Shown piece by piece: positions 24,767 to 32,252 of a stretch of 32,252 nt of DNA (positions are counted from its first letter, which is position 1; each line of letters starts with the position of its first letter). The DNA lies in the NCBI GenBank assembly GCA_002085445.1, contig NBMI01000129.1:1-32252 (forward strand), written 5' to 3'. The DNA comes from Candidatus Parabeggiatoa sp. nov. 2. Lineage in GTDB: Bacteria; Pseudomonadota; Gammaproteobacteria; Beggiatoales; Beggiatoaceae. The notes below the pieces were generated by a model. The model was not told the DNA's origin, did not search any database, and worked only from the letters and a program-made list of their open reading frames with translations. The position numbers and the translations under genes are program-made.

Positions 24767-25322
24767 TTTCAGTTATCAGTTATACTGAACTCTATTTCCG
24801 TCCAAAGCTTTAGCTTTGGACGTTATTGGACGAAGAAGCTTTATACTCAACGTGGTCATAACTTGGATTTTTTTATGACGGGTTAATATATAAGGCGTAT
24901 TTATTCTTGAAGCCAGGGGCGATGCCCCTGGCTTTATTAATGTCGCCCCGTTGGGGCTATAAGGTAGGTACACTGGCTTTATTAATATCGCCCCGTTGGG
25001 GCTATAAGGGGCAACGCCCCTTTCATTTTGGTTTCTCAAAAATTTCTTCCCATCTTGAGTATAGCTTTGGAGTTTTAAAATAAGAGTGTGTCCCACTTGT
25101 GCTTTTAGAAGTTTTTATCGATAGGGCCATTAATCAAATCAAATTCGCCAACATGGCCCTCAAAAAAACCGCTTTGGAAAGACACCTTAGTATTTTTCAT
25201 TTTTCATTTTTCATTTTTCATTTTTCATTTTTCATTTATTTTATGGTAAGCCATTAACAAAAGCTTACCAAATCAAGAAAGAAAACCTTTCTAAAAAAGA
25301 AACTCTATTTCCGTCCAAAGCT
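24767..25322. repeat. Repeat-filled intergenic region between transporter genes
   Basis: No real gene; a 106-codon frame here is made of repeats. Contents: TCAGTTA x2 (24770-24783); CGTCCAAAGCTTTAGCTTTG palindrome (24799-24822); TATACTCAACGTGGTCATAA shared with position 2127; palindrome CCAGGGGCGATGCCCCTGG (about 24914) and CGCCCCGTTGGGGC twice (24940-25010); the MITE-end solo copy at 25083-25100; an AGGGCCAT...ATGGCCCT stem-loop (25123-25160); and ATTTTTC x6. The 33-base string around TCTATTTCCGTCCAAAGC occurs at 24789-24821 and again at 25302-25334. Confidence 0.85.
25192..25233. repeat. ATTTTTC heptamer, six tandem copies
   Basis: Six perfect tandem copies of the 7-mer ATTTTTC. It is a second heptameric microsatellite besides TCAGTTA, consistent with slippage-driven expansion in this genome. 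Confidence 0.93.
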
Positions 25323-25334
25323 TTAGCTTTGGAC
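25313..25334. terminator. GTCCAAAGCT/AGCTTTGGAC palindrome overlapping the MATE stop
   Basis: Ten-base arms around TT form a hairpin that overlaps the stop codon of the minus-strand MATE gene. No strong U-tract follows on the minus strand, so termination is possible but not certain. A second copy lies at 24800-24821. Confidence 0.5.
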
Positions 25335-26669
25335 TTTTAAAATAACTGTCCATTTATCGCTTCGATAGCGATACATCATCATTGCGGCTAACGCCACAAC
25401 GTAGGCAAAAGCGCCAAGCCAAGCGCCTACTAATCCCGGTACCAGCATTCGTGAGAGGAGTGTGGCTACCGGAAACATAATTCCTACCGCACAGCCTACC
25501 AGCAACAGCATTGGCACGACGGTATCTCCAGCGCCGCCTAAAGCGCCGCGTAGAATCATGCCCATAGCATCAAAGATTTGGTACAACGCCATGACTTTGA
25601 ACAGGAGTCCTGCTTGATATATTACCGCTTCGTCAGCACTAAACCAACGAGCGATGGATTCGCCAAAAAACCAGAGCGGTATGCCAAGCACACCCATGTA
25701 TATCATTCCCAATTTTAAGGTGCGATAGGTAGCCACTCGTGCAATATCGGGCCGGTTTGCGCCCATAAATCTGCCCATATAGCTCGCCGCGGCGGTGCCC
25801 ACGGCAAAGCCGGGCAAAAACAGTAAATGGACGACTTGTACGCCGATGTTATTGGCGGCGAGCGCCACTTCGCCTAATCGGCCCACAATTAAAAACAATC
25901 CTTGCCACGTCAGTACCACAGTGCAACTACCAAGACTTTCAGGTATTCCAATGCGTAGGATTGTTTTTAATAAGCTAAAATCCAGCGGCGTGAATATTCG
26001 TAAACCGAATTGGGTACGTGTGGCGCTAAGAAAAGAGGATAGCACGATAATCAAAGCACCGAAGGCTTGTGCTAATACGGTGGCTAGGGCACTGCCCGCC
26101 ACGCCGAGTGCTGGCATACCTAAATTTCCGAAAATCAGTCCATAATCTAATATAACATTTACGAGCAATACTGATATTGCTACCAGCATGGGAAATCGTG
26201 AATTGCCTAACGATTGATAAAAGCTACTATACAATAATAATAAGAGGGAGAAAACGACATCCCATATTCGTATTTTTAAGTAGAGCCAAGCGTAGCCATC
26301 CACCACCGGATCGAGTGTGGCTATTGCGGAAAATAAAGGCCAACTTTGGCTAAATAAACCGAGCAGCGGTAATCCTAGCAATGCCAATAACTGATAATGG
26401 GCGAGAATAACACCGATTTTGTGGTATTCCTTGGCACCAAACGCTCTCCCAATAAAGGCGATAGAATTACGCAAGATACCTGATAATAATACCCATCCAA
26501 CAAAATAGGTGGCTGCTGCCAAGGGCACGGCGGCGAGTTGAGCGGTGCCGAGCTGCCCAATAAACAAAGTGTCGATGAGCGTATTAAGCGCCGTCGTCAT
26601 AGATCCAATCATCAACGGTGTGGCAAAACGCAGAATGTCTCCGTAGCTCGGCGGTGTGAGTGTTGTCAT
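25323..26669 (-). CDS. MATE-family multidrug/Na+ or H+ antiporter
   Basis: A 448-residue integral membrane protein with about 12 hydrophobic helices and no signal peptide. It matches the MATE family: N-terminal FATPLMIGSMTTALNTLIDT, LFIGQLGTAQLAAVPLA (the conserved A-x-x-N-x-x-D-x-x-F/V-I-G-x-L pattern), and a second half that repeats the fold (IGIPESLGSCTVVLTWQGLF; FLPGFAVGTAAASYMGRFMG; GALGGAGDTVVPMLL). Such proteins export drugs or metabolites using Na+ or H+ gradients; the substrate is unknown. The ATG at 26669 has no clear Shine-Dalgarno sequence and directly abuts the repeat array. The last four residues (KVQS) and the TAA stop lie in the CCAAAGCTTTAGCTTTGG palindrome. Confidence 0.93.
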   Translation of the reverse strand: MTTLTPPSYGDILRFATPLMIGSMTTALNTLIDTLFIGQLGTAQLAAVPLAAATYFVGWVLLSGILRNSIAFIGRAFGAKEYHKIGVILAHYQLLALLGLPLLGLFSQSWPLFSAIATLDPVVDGYAWLYLKIRIWDVVFSLLLLLYSSFYQSLGNSRFPMLVAISVLLVNVILDYGLIFGNLGMPALGVAGSALATVLAQAFGALIIVLSSFLSATRTQFGLRIFTPLDFSLLKTILRIGIPESLGSCTVVLTWQGLFLIVGRLGEVALAANNIGVQVVHLLFLPGFAVGTAAASYMGRFMGANRPDIARVATYRTLKLGMIYMGVLGIPLWFFGESIARWFSADEAVIYQAGLLFKVMALYQIFDAMGMILRGALGGAGDTVVPMLLLVGCAVGIMFPVATLLSRMLVPGLVGAWLGAFAYVVALAAMMMYRYRSDKWTVILKVQS

Positions 26670-26683
26670 AAATAGTAACTACA

Positions 26684-27452
26684 AGGATTCGTTAATCGAT
26701 GCGGATTTATAATAACGGATTTCATTTGAAGCAGTAACTACAAGGATTAGTTATAAGAAAGGATTTCATTTTAACGGATTTCATTTTAAGTCGTAACTAC
26801 AAGGATTCGTTATAATAACGGATTTCAGTTGAAAGGATTTCATTTGAAGTCGTAACTACAAGGATTAGTTATAAGAAAGGATTTCATTTTAACGGATTTC
26901 ATTTTAAGTCGTAACTACAAAGTTATTGCTTTATCCTTTTTTATAACGAATCCCTGTAGTTATTGCGCTTTAATCCTTTTTTATAACGAATCCCTGTAGT
27001 TATTGTGCTTTAATCCGTTTTTATAACGAATCCTTGTAGTTATTGTGCTTTAATCCGTTTTTATAACGAATCCTTGTAGTTATTGTGCTTTAATCCGTTT
27101 TTATAACGAATCCCTGTAGTTATTGCGCTTTAATCCGTTTTTATAACGAATCCCTGTAGTTATTGCGCTTTAATCCGTTTTTATAACGAATTTTATAACG
27201 AATCCCTGTAGTTATTGCGCTTTAATCCGTTTTTATAACGAATCCCTGTAGTTATTGCTTTAATCCGTTTTTATAACGAATCCCTGTAGTTATTGCTTTA
27301 ATCCGTTTTTATAACGAATCCTTGTAGTTATTGCGCTTTAATCCGTTTTTATAACGAATCCCTGTAGTTATTGTGCTTTAATCCGTTTTTATAACGAATC
27401 CCTGTAGTTATTGTGCTTTAATCCGTTTTTATAACGAACGAATCCCTGTCGT
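26684..27452. repeat. Large inverted array of GAATCC(C/T)TGTAGTTATT repeats
   Basis: The right part (about 26930-27452) is about 13 tandem copies of a 40-bp unit: GAATCCCTGTAGTTATTGCG, CTTTAATCCG, TTTTTATAAC. The left part (26684-26925) has five looser copies in the opposite orientation (GTAACTACAAGGATT(C/A)GTTA with GGATTTCATTTTAAC filler). The whole fills the gap between the L,D-transpeptidase and MATE genes and is symmetrical about position 26925. Units differ by few bases and one has a duplicated TTTTATAACGAA. It is not a CRISPR: the spacing sequence is itself repeated. Confidence 0.93.
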
Positions 27453-27471
27453 TATTATTGGACGAAAAGGC

Positions 27472-28338
27472 CTATCTTCTAATATAGACTTTGGTGCCCT
27501 CTTTGACGCGGTCAAATAAATCAATGACATCGCGGTTATACATTCTAACGCAGCCATGTGAAGCCACTTCACCAATTTTGTATTCTTCCGCGGTGCCGTG
27601 AATATAAATATAACGCTTGTAGGAATCTACTCTGCGTCCGCTATTCTTACCCGGCTCTAGGCCCTTTAACCACATAATGCGTGAAGTCACTAAATCGCCT
27701 ACGCCTTTGGCATTGATTTCAGCCAAGCGTCCGGTTCGCCGCCGGGCCTTGAAAATCATCCCTTCTGGCGCACCGGCACCGATTTTCTCCTTAATAGAGT
27801 GCCGCCCTAACGGGGTTTTACTACTGCCCGCCCGACTGCCTATGCCATATTTAGACGTTGAGACGGGATAAGATTCCACCAAGTTATCCGCCGTTGCTTG
27901 ATGGCCTTCGTAAAGGTAAAGCTTTTGCTCGGAAATATCGACCACAATAGTGGCCTTATCAAGTAACACAGGTAAATTGCTGCTTACGGGTAAATCGCTG
28001 CTTTCTTCATCCAAAGACGGTATGGGATTAGCGTTCATGTTATCTTTTTTAACAGGATGAATCGGTTCAGGTGGCGGTGTCGTGTCTATGTGACGGTTTT
28101 GGAGAACACTCTTGTCGGCCGGTTGGGTGTTGAAGGGAAATCTAGATTCATGTGGCGGTGTCGTGTCTATGTGACGGTTTTGGGGAACACTCTTGTCGGC
28201 CGGTTGGCTGTTGAAGGGAAGTGTTTTTTCGAGCGGTTTTCCCTCTGTGCTTCCCAGCGGCGTACATTGTACCAAGCTCAAGAATATCACCGGCATCATT
28301 GCAAGAAAACTCAATTTTTCTAAAAAATGTCTGAACAT
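27472..28338 (-). CDS. L,D-transpeptidase (YkuD) lipoprotein
   Basis: A 288-residue periplasmic lipoprotein. The signal peptide MFRHFLEKLSFLAMMPVIFL ends in the lipobox SLVQC with lipidated C25. A low-complexity region holds two 27-residue repeats (ADKSV(P/L)QNRHIDTTPP core). The YkuD domain covers about 135-288: ATIVVDISEQKLYLYEGHQ, TPLGRHSIKEKIG, and the catalytic IHGT...IGEVASHGCVRMYNRDVIDL with the active-site cysteine in SHGCVRM. It forms 3-3 cross-links in peptidoglycan or attaches proteins to it. The frame extends to a GTG at 28368, but ATG 28338 gives a proper lipoprotein signal and has AAGGAG upstream (spacing about 12, rather long). Confidence 0.92.
   Translation of the reverse strand: MFRHFLEKLSFLAMMPVIFLSLVQCTPLGSTEGKPLEKTLPFNSQPADKSVPQNRHIDTTPPHESRFPFNTQPADKSVLQNRHIDTTPPPEPIHPVKKDNMNANPIPSLDEESSDLPVSSNLPVLLDKATIVVDISEQKLYLYEGHQATADNLVESYPVSTSKYGIGSRAGSSKTPLGRHSIKEKIGAGAPEGMIFKARRRTGRLAEINAKGVGDLVTSRIMWLKGLEPGKNSGRRVDSYKRYIYIHGTAEEYKIGEVASHGCVRMYNRDVIDLFDRVKEGTKVYIRR
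28066..28218 (-). repeat. 81-bp coding tandem duplication in the L,D-transpeptidase
   Basis: About 68 bases starting GGTGTCGTGTCTATGTGACG at 28075 recur 81 bp later at 28156 with about two changes. They encode the two FN(S/T)QPADKSV...HIDTTPP repeats in the linker between lipid anchor and catalytic domain. Confidence 0.88.
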
Positions 28339-28368
28339 CGTTTTGCCATTCTCCTTAAAAGCGCGCAC

Positions 28369-28601
28369 AAAATGCCGCTATAATGAGGTGTTAACTATTG
28401 ATTATCATAGCATTTTTGCGTGGGGGCCATCTCGTTAAAATCTATAAGCCATTTTAGCACCTATCAGTTTTTAAATATTCAACACAGAGACACGGAGCTA
28501 CACAGAGTTTCACTGAGATTATTATAACTCATTGATTTTTTATGATCCTTTTCAACCCTTAATTTGCATTATAAGTCTAATAATTATTAATAAGGAAGAA
28601 A
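28369..28601. repeat. Short intergenic stretch with dispersed repeat
   Basis: CACCTATCAGTTTTTAAAT and TTCAACACAGAGACACGGAG (28457-28500) match the reverse complement of about 16725-16785. The remainder is AT-rich and shows no gene. Confidence 0.6.
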
Positions 28602-29906
28602 TCAGTTTATCTGGTAAATTTGCACCGGCTCTTTGCGCCCTTTCACCGGTACCAAACCTTTATCAATTACCGTGTCGATATTTTTGCCGATGGTTTCCCA
28701 AACGGCCGCTGAAATAAGCAATTGCGAACCCAATGGTTTATTCAATTGTTCAATCCGTGACGCTAAATTGACCACATCTCCAATAACCGTGTATTCTTTG
28801 CGCTGTATCGAACCCACCGTGCCCGTCACTGCGTTTCCCGTATGGAGTCCAATCCCGATACGAATGGGCGCAATTTCTCCGTTGGCAATTTTCTGTTTGA
28901 CAGTCTTTATGATTTCTTGTGCTGCATTGACGGCATTTTGGCTATCCTTACCGTCAGAAATCGGTGCGCCGAAAATTGCCATAAATCCATCACCTAAAAA
29001 TTTGTTAATCACACCATTATGGAGATTCACAATGTCAATCATGGGTTCAAAAAGCGTATTTAGAAAATTGACGACTTCTTCGGGCCGATTGTTCTCTGAA
29101 AAGGTTGTAAAGTCTCGAATATCCAAAAACATAACGCAGACATGGCGCGTCTCGGTACAGATTTCCGTTGGTTGATGCAAAAGCTTGTCAACGACTGGTG
29201 GTGAGACATGTTGACCAAAAATATTAGCAATGTCGTTGCGTTCTTGGATGTAATGGAAAGATTGGATAATTTGTTTTTTAAGTTGTAACGTGACTAAACC
29301 GGTGACAAGGCCCGTCACAAATAAAATCACAGCCTTGACAATATGATGCGGCAGGAGCGTTAGAATTGTCGTTTTAGCCGATTCATTCACCTGTGAAATG
29401 TAAAACAAAGCGAGTGATAAATATTCAATAGCGGCAACTGTCCCGGTAAATAGACATAATTTAAAATTGAGGCGTAATGCGGCTAATATGATGAAAATAA
29501 AGTAAATAAAACTGGAGGGTGACACCAGTGCCAAGATGGGATCGATCACTTGCGCCAGCAAAAAAATAGCAACGGTTGGCAAGCTGGTTTCTTCAAACAC
29601 ATTAAAGTAGCGAAGAAATGCTGATATTTGTTTCCCTGTTTTAATAACGTAGTCAATGATAATTAGCAAAAACCATTTATAAGCCGCGGTGGTGGCTAAC
29701 AAAAGAGTGAACCAAATCCAAAACGGCAATCCATATATTTTATGAAGAAATTGTTCTGGAAAGGCCGATGGAAAACAGCAAATCATCGTCAAAAAATAGA
29801 AGGCCATGAAGCTAAGAATAATGGCGAGAATGGTTACACGCTTTTTTTCACTGATGAGTATTTGTCGTGCGAGTTCTTGTTCAAAAGCATCTTCGGTGGC
29901 ATTCAC
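28602..29906 (-). CDS. Membrane class III adenylate/guanylate cyclase
   Basis: A 434-residue protein. Six hydrophobic helices (about 24-44, 62-86, 109-127, 131-146, 151-171 and 185-207) form an N-terminal membrane module, followed by a coiled linker (210-245) and a class III cyclase domain (250-434). Catalytic features are present: metal ligands D262 (MFLDIRDFTTFS) and D306 (NKFLGDGFMAIFG), the putative base-selecting K302 and T373, GIGLHTG (351-357), and transition-state N380 and R384 (VVNLASRIE). The lysine favours ATP, so cAMP as product is likely but unproven. The start is GTG 29906, with only a weak ribosome-binding site; no in-frame ATG comes early enough. The stop is followed by AT-rich DNA and repeats. 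Confidence 0.9.
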   Translation of the reverse strand: MNATEDAFEQELARQILISEKKRVTILAIILSFMAFYFLTMICCFPSAFPEQFLHKIYGLPFWIWFTLLLATTAAYKWFLLIIIDYVIKTGKQISAFLRYFNVFEETSLPTVAIFLLAQVIDPILALVSPSSFIYFIFIILAALRLNFKLCLFTGTVAAIEYLSLALFYISQVNESAKTTILTLLPHHIVKAVILFVTGLVTGLVTLQLKKQIIQSFHYIQERNDIANIFGQHVSPPVVDKLLHQPTEICTETRHVCVMFLDIRDFTTFSENNRPEEVVNFLNTLFEPMIDIVNLHNGVINKFLGDGFMAIFGAPISDGKDSQNAVNAAQEIIKTVKQKIANGEIAPIRIGIGLHTGNAVTGTVGSIQRKEYTVIGDVVNLASRIEQLNKPLGSQLLISAAVWETIGKNIDTVIDKGLVPVKGRKEPVQIYQIN

Positions 29907-29929
29907 ACTGTCTAACCTATTGTATTCTC

Positions 29930-30121
29930 AAAAAATACGATGTCTTAAAGACATCGGATTTTTAGCAGTCTATTTGGACTATCGATTTTGAGGGCCATAA
30001 AATACTTTGGATGGTTTAAATTTAAGTTATGGCCCTCTGTCGCGCTTCTCAATCTCAAAAGTCCGATTCTTAAAGACATCGGATTTTTAGCACGATTCCT
30101 GCCAAACTAAAGTTTGGACTC
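29930..30121. repeat. Hairpin and stem-loop cluster downstream of the SPFH gene
   Basis: TCTTAAAGACATCGGATTTTTAGCA occurs in two slightly different copies (at about 29943 and 30069; only the first 20 bases TCTTAAAGACATCGGATTTT are quoted as shared core). Between them is an AGGGCCATA...TTATGGCCCT stem-loop (29991-30036). CCAAACTAAAGTTTGGACTC (about 30103) is another gene-end palindrome, lying between the SPFH stop and the cyclase start. Confidence 0.75.
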
Positions 30122-30126
30122 CTGAT

Positions 30127-31761
30127 TTATTGCGTTTCTGAAGGAGTTGCTGCTGTGTCCGTGTCCGCTTCTAGGGTTTTCTTTTCCTCTGTTTCTGAAG
30201 GAGTTGCTGCTGTGTCCTTGTTCGCTGGCGCTTTCTTTTCCACTGTTTCTGAAGGAGTTGCTGCTGTGTCCATGTTCGCTAGGGCTTTCTTTTCCAGTCC
30301 TTCCATCACACCGATGGTGGCAAAGCTTGATAACACGTCAAGGTTGGTTTGTAACGGGTTGTTTTTGTCACCCAAATTAACGACATTATGCGGCATAGTC
30401 ACGTTGATTCCCTTCAAATTGGGGTAAATGATCTGGGCAATATCCCGTTGAATTTCTGCTTTATAAAGTTCTGGGGTACGGGCCTCATACTTCGCTTTTA
30501 GTACTTCAGCTTCGGCCTTCCCTTTTTCTAGAATGGCCTTAGCCTCAAATTTCGCCGCTTCATAGTTGAACTGCTGAATTTTCTTATTCGCCTCTGCAAC
30601 GGCTAACTCTTTCGCCTTATCAATCTCTGCAATTTTCTTGGCCTTTTCAGCTTCAATGACTTCTTTGTCCGCTTGTTTTTGGGCTTTTTCAGCTTGGCGT
30701 TGCTTGCCCGTCTCAATATCTTCAGCTTGGCGTTGTTTGGCTTTCTCAAGCAATTCTTCTTGCTTCAGCGCGAGATCAAGCTCATTTTCCTTGACGAGTA
30801 GCGCTAACTTGTGTTGCTCTTTAGCTACTTCAATATCGTGTTTCTTTTTTTCAATAGCCAATTTGTGTTGCTCTTTGGCTATATCAAGCTCACGTTGCTT
30901 GGCGATGATGTCAAGCGCTTTTTGCTTTAAGGCTTCCTGTTTGGCCTTCGTGTCTTTAATACAGTCAGCAACTAAATGCTTCTTATTAACCAGCCGCGCT
31001 TCAAGTTCTTGACCAGGCTTTGGTTTAGCCAACGTAATTTGGAGAATTTCAATGTCGTATTTCTCAAAAGGTGACTCTTCTTTAATACGCACGTAATGGC
31101 CCTCTTTTTTAACAGGCACCGTTTTCCATATCTTGGTTTTGGCGTCTTGTAGCGATGACGGTTCTTTAAAACAGGCTGGTACCCAAGTGATTGGTTCTAT
31201 TTCAACTTGTTTGTATTCCGTTTTGTAGAGACCATGCTTCAGTTGGTCTCCCAGCGCGAGCTTGAATTTGTTGAGGCCGCCCGTAAAAAATTCTTCGCCG
31301 GTGTACAACGTTGCCGTCTTCACCATCACATAACGGGCGGTTGTGATCAACAGTGAATCAATCAGCCCTTCAAAACTTCTAAAGTCATGATGAAGAATTT
31401 CCATCTTTTCTGTGTCAGTCGGCAGTTTGTAGCGAAAAGTCGCCTGAATGGTCGCCGTAGTCGCGTCGCTAAAACCGAGGGCGACAGCATCCTCATGGCG
31501 CCTCTGGGAGTCACGGCGGCTAAAATGGACTGTCCAGACTTGCGGGTAAGGTGTTACAGTCGATAAAAAGGGCAGTCTTAACCGAAACCCCGGCTTTTTG
31601 TACACCTTGGACTTGCCGGTGATGGGATTTTCATAATGGTAAATGTAACCCGCTTCTGTCTGGAAAAAGGCATATTCCATAACTATGAAGCCAAGCAGAA
31701 CAATTACGATGAGGATGCTGAGGATGCCGGAAAATTTTTTGAGGACGTTTGAGACTGACAT
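30127..31761 (-). CDS. SPFH/band-7 (flotillin-like) membrane protein
   Basis: A 544-residue protein. Residues about 11-33 are an N-terminal membrane helix (ILSILIVIVLLGFIVMEYAF). Residues about 35-275 form an SPFH/band-7 domain (PGFRLRLPFL, VHFSRRDSQRRHEDAVALGF, IQATFRYKLP). Residues about 275-430 are a highly charged coiled coil rich in K, E, A and Q, including a (K)EQHKLA.. repeat. Residues 430-495 end in a conserved tail (YPNLKGINVTMPHNVVNLGD), and 496-544 are three 18-residue repeats (DTAATPSET). Proteins of this type make large cages or rings in the membrane and organise lipid domains or proteases. AAGGAG precedes the ATG by 9 bases. An almost identical gene lies just upstream. Confidence 0.9.
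   Translation of the reverse strand: MSVSNVLKKFSGILSILIVIVLLGFIVMEYAFFQTEAGYIYHYENPITGKSKVYKKPGFRLRLPFLSTVTPYPQVWTVHFSRRDSQRRHEDAVALGFSDATTATIQATFRYKLPTDTEKMEILHHDFRSFEGLIDSLLITTARYVMVKTATLYTGEEFFTGGLNKFKLALGDQLKHGLYKTEYKQVEIEPITWVPACFKEPSSLQDAKTKIWKTVPVKKEGHYVRIKEESPFEKYDIEILQITLAKPKPGQELEARLVNKKHLVADCIKDTKAKQEALKQKALDIIAKQRELDIAKEQHKLAIEKKKHDIEVAKEQHKLALLVKENELDLALKQEELLEKAKQRQAEDIETGKQRQAEKAQKQADKEVIEAEKAKKIAEIDKAKELAVAEANKKIQQFNYEAAKFEAKAILEKGKAEAEVLKAKYEARTPELYKAEIQRDIAQIIYPNLKGINVTMPHNVVNLGDKNNPLQTNLDVLSSFATIGVMEGLEKKALANMDTAATPSETVEKKAPANKDTAATPSETEEKKTLEADTDTAATPSETQ
30130..30296 (-). repeat. 54-57-bp coding tandem repeat at the SPFH 3' end
   Basis: Three copies of a 54-57-bp unit (core TTTCTGAAGGAGTTGCTGCT, GTGTCC) encode EKKA.AN.DTAATPSET repeats at the C-terminus. 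The neighbouring paralogue has only a single diverged version (EKKALSADTATTSESAK), so the repeat expanded after the duplication. Confidence 0.9.
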
Positions 31762-32019
31762 CTGAGTTTTTCTCCTTTTTAAAAGTACGCTGTGGAATAG
31801 AAAGTCGTGTAATCACTACCTAGGGTTCCAGGGGCGTTGCCCCTGGCTGTATTAATGTCGCACCACCAGGGCGCCCCTCAATGCCATTAAGTTAAGGGCA
31901 ACCACAAGGGATTGCCCCTACAAACCGTTATGTAATGTAGGGGCAATCCTTTATGGTTGCCCTCACCCAAAAGCTAAGGGCAACCACAAGGGATTGCCCC
32001 TACAAACCGTTATATAATA
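31762..32019. repeat. Intergenic repeats between the two SPFH genes
   Basis: CCAGGGGCGTTGCCCCTGG palindrome with GTATTAATGTCGC (about 31828-31862) matches the block at 24914-24950. At 31895-31963 a long stem-loop has 27-base arms (AGGGCAACCACAAGGGATTG / CAATCCTTTATGGTTGCCCT) with two mismatches; a third, solo arm follows at about 31977-32010. The same family is at 5037-5117. Confidence 0.85.
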
Positions 32020-32252
32020 CTATTTGGCGCTTTCTGAAGTAGTCGCGGTGTCAGCTGAAAGGGCTTTCTTTTCGAGTCCTTCCATGACACCAATGGTGGC
32101 AAAGCTTGATAATACATCAAGGTTGGTTTGTAACGGGTTGTCTTTGTCACCCAAATTAACGACATTATGCGGCATTGTCACGTTGATTCCCTTGAGATTG
32201 GGGTAAATGATCTGAGCAATCTCTCGTTGAATTTCGGCCTTATAAAGTTCGA
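32020..32252 (-). CDS. Second SPFH/band-7 gene, 3' end only
   Basis: A partial coding sequence cut by the window edge; 76 codons and the TAG stop are visible. The translation (ELYKAEIQREIAQIIYPNLK, then GINVTMPHNVVNLGDKDNPL, QTNLDVLSSFATIGVMEGLE, KKALSADTATTSESAK) is almost identical to the C-terminal part of the complete SPFH gene at 30127-31761, differing at two positions before the repeat tail. It lies in the same orientation directly upstream, so this is a tandem gene duplication. It ends with one diverged repeat rather than three. Confidence 0.92.
   Translation of the reverse strand, partial: ELYKAEIQREIAQIIYPNLKGINVTMPHNVVNLGDKDNPLQTNLDVLSSFATIGVMEGLEKKALSADTATTSESAK

Noticed and set aside
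24776..25096. Minus-strand open frame of 106 codons
   Set aside because: Built from the CGCCCCGTTGGGGC repeats; the peptide repeats (YSPNGA.LIKP) mirror the DNA repeats.
26930..27452. 40-bp regular repeats resembling a CRISPR array
   Set aside because: The sequence between the conserved cores is itself conserved, so there are no spacers; no cas genes are present.

Overview
The window looks like a chromosomal piece of a large, filamentous or giant sulfur-oxidising gammaproteobacterium (Beggiatoaceae: Beggiatoa, Thioploca or Thiomargarita type). Three things suggest this: moderately low G+C, proteins of gammaproteobacterial type together with STAND/WD40, TIR and Uma2 families, and intergenic DNA packed with short palindromic and tandem repeats. 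One of these is the heptamer TAACTGA (read here as TCAGTTA x5 at 20290-20324), which has been described as abundant between genes of marine Beggiatoaceae. The assignment is inference; no rRNA or other marker gene is present. I see no tRNA, rRNA, CRISPR array, phage gene or intact insertion sequence.

Layout. 1-690: repeat-rich, with a 96-bp tandem duplication, a MITE-like element and a 27-bp repeat array. 691-4257: an FN3-serine beta-lactamase-like hydrolase, a SRPBCC protein and an unknown protein. 5285-9048: an exported 5'-nucleotidase and an exported endonuclease/exonuclease/phosphatase-like protein, separated by palindromic repeats; both could serve extracellular nucleotide or DNA scavenging. 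9568-9891: a NifX/NafY-type protein. 11028-12790: a translationally coupled ABC-type ATPase and small TOPRIM-like protein, a candidate defence module. 13050-17370: a DUF481 outer-membrane protein, a WGR-domain ATP-dependent DNA ligase and a Uma2-type nuclease-like protein, with further MITE-like DNA.

18565-23475 is the most interesting part. A membrane-anchored TIR protein with a degenerate ATPase-like region is followed by a membrane STAND NTPase carrying a seven-bladed WD40 propeller. The membrane segments and flanking charges fit a propeller on one side of the membrane and STAND plus TIR on the cytoplasmic side, i.e. an NLR-like sensor/effector pair.

23601-32252 is all on the minus strand: a POT-family peptide transporter broken by an internal deletion, a MATE exporter, an 800-bp inverted repeat array, an L,D-transpeptidase lipoprotein, a membrane class III nucleotide cyclase, an SPFH/band-7 protein, and the 3' end of a second, nearly identical SPFH gene cut by the window edge.

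A theme runs through the window: dispersed palindromes sit directly at gene ends, and at five loci they supply the stop codon and the last few residues of the protein. Roughly 40 percent of the window is non-coding, and most of that belongs to a limited number of repeat families that recur across the 32 kb.
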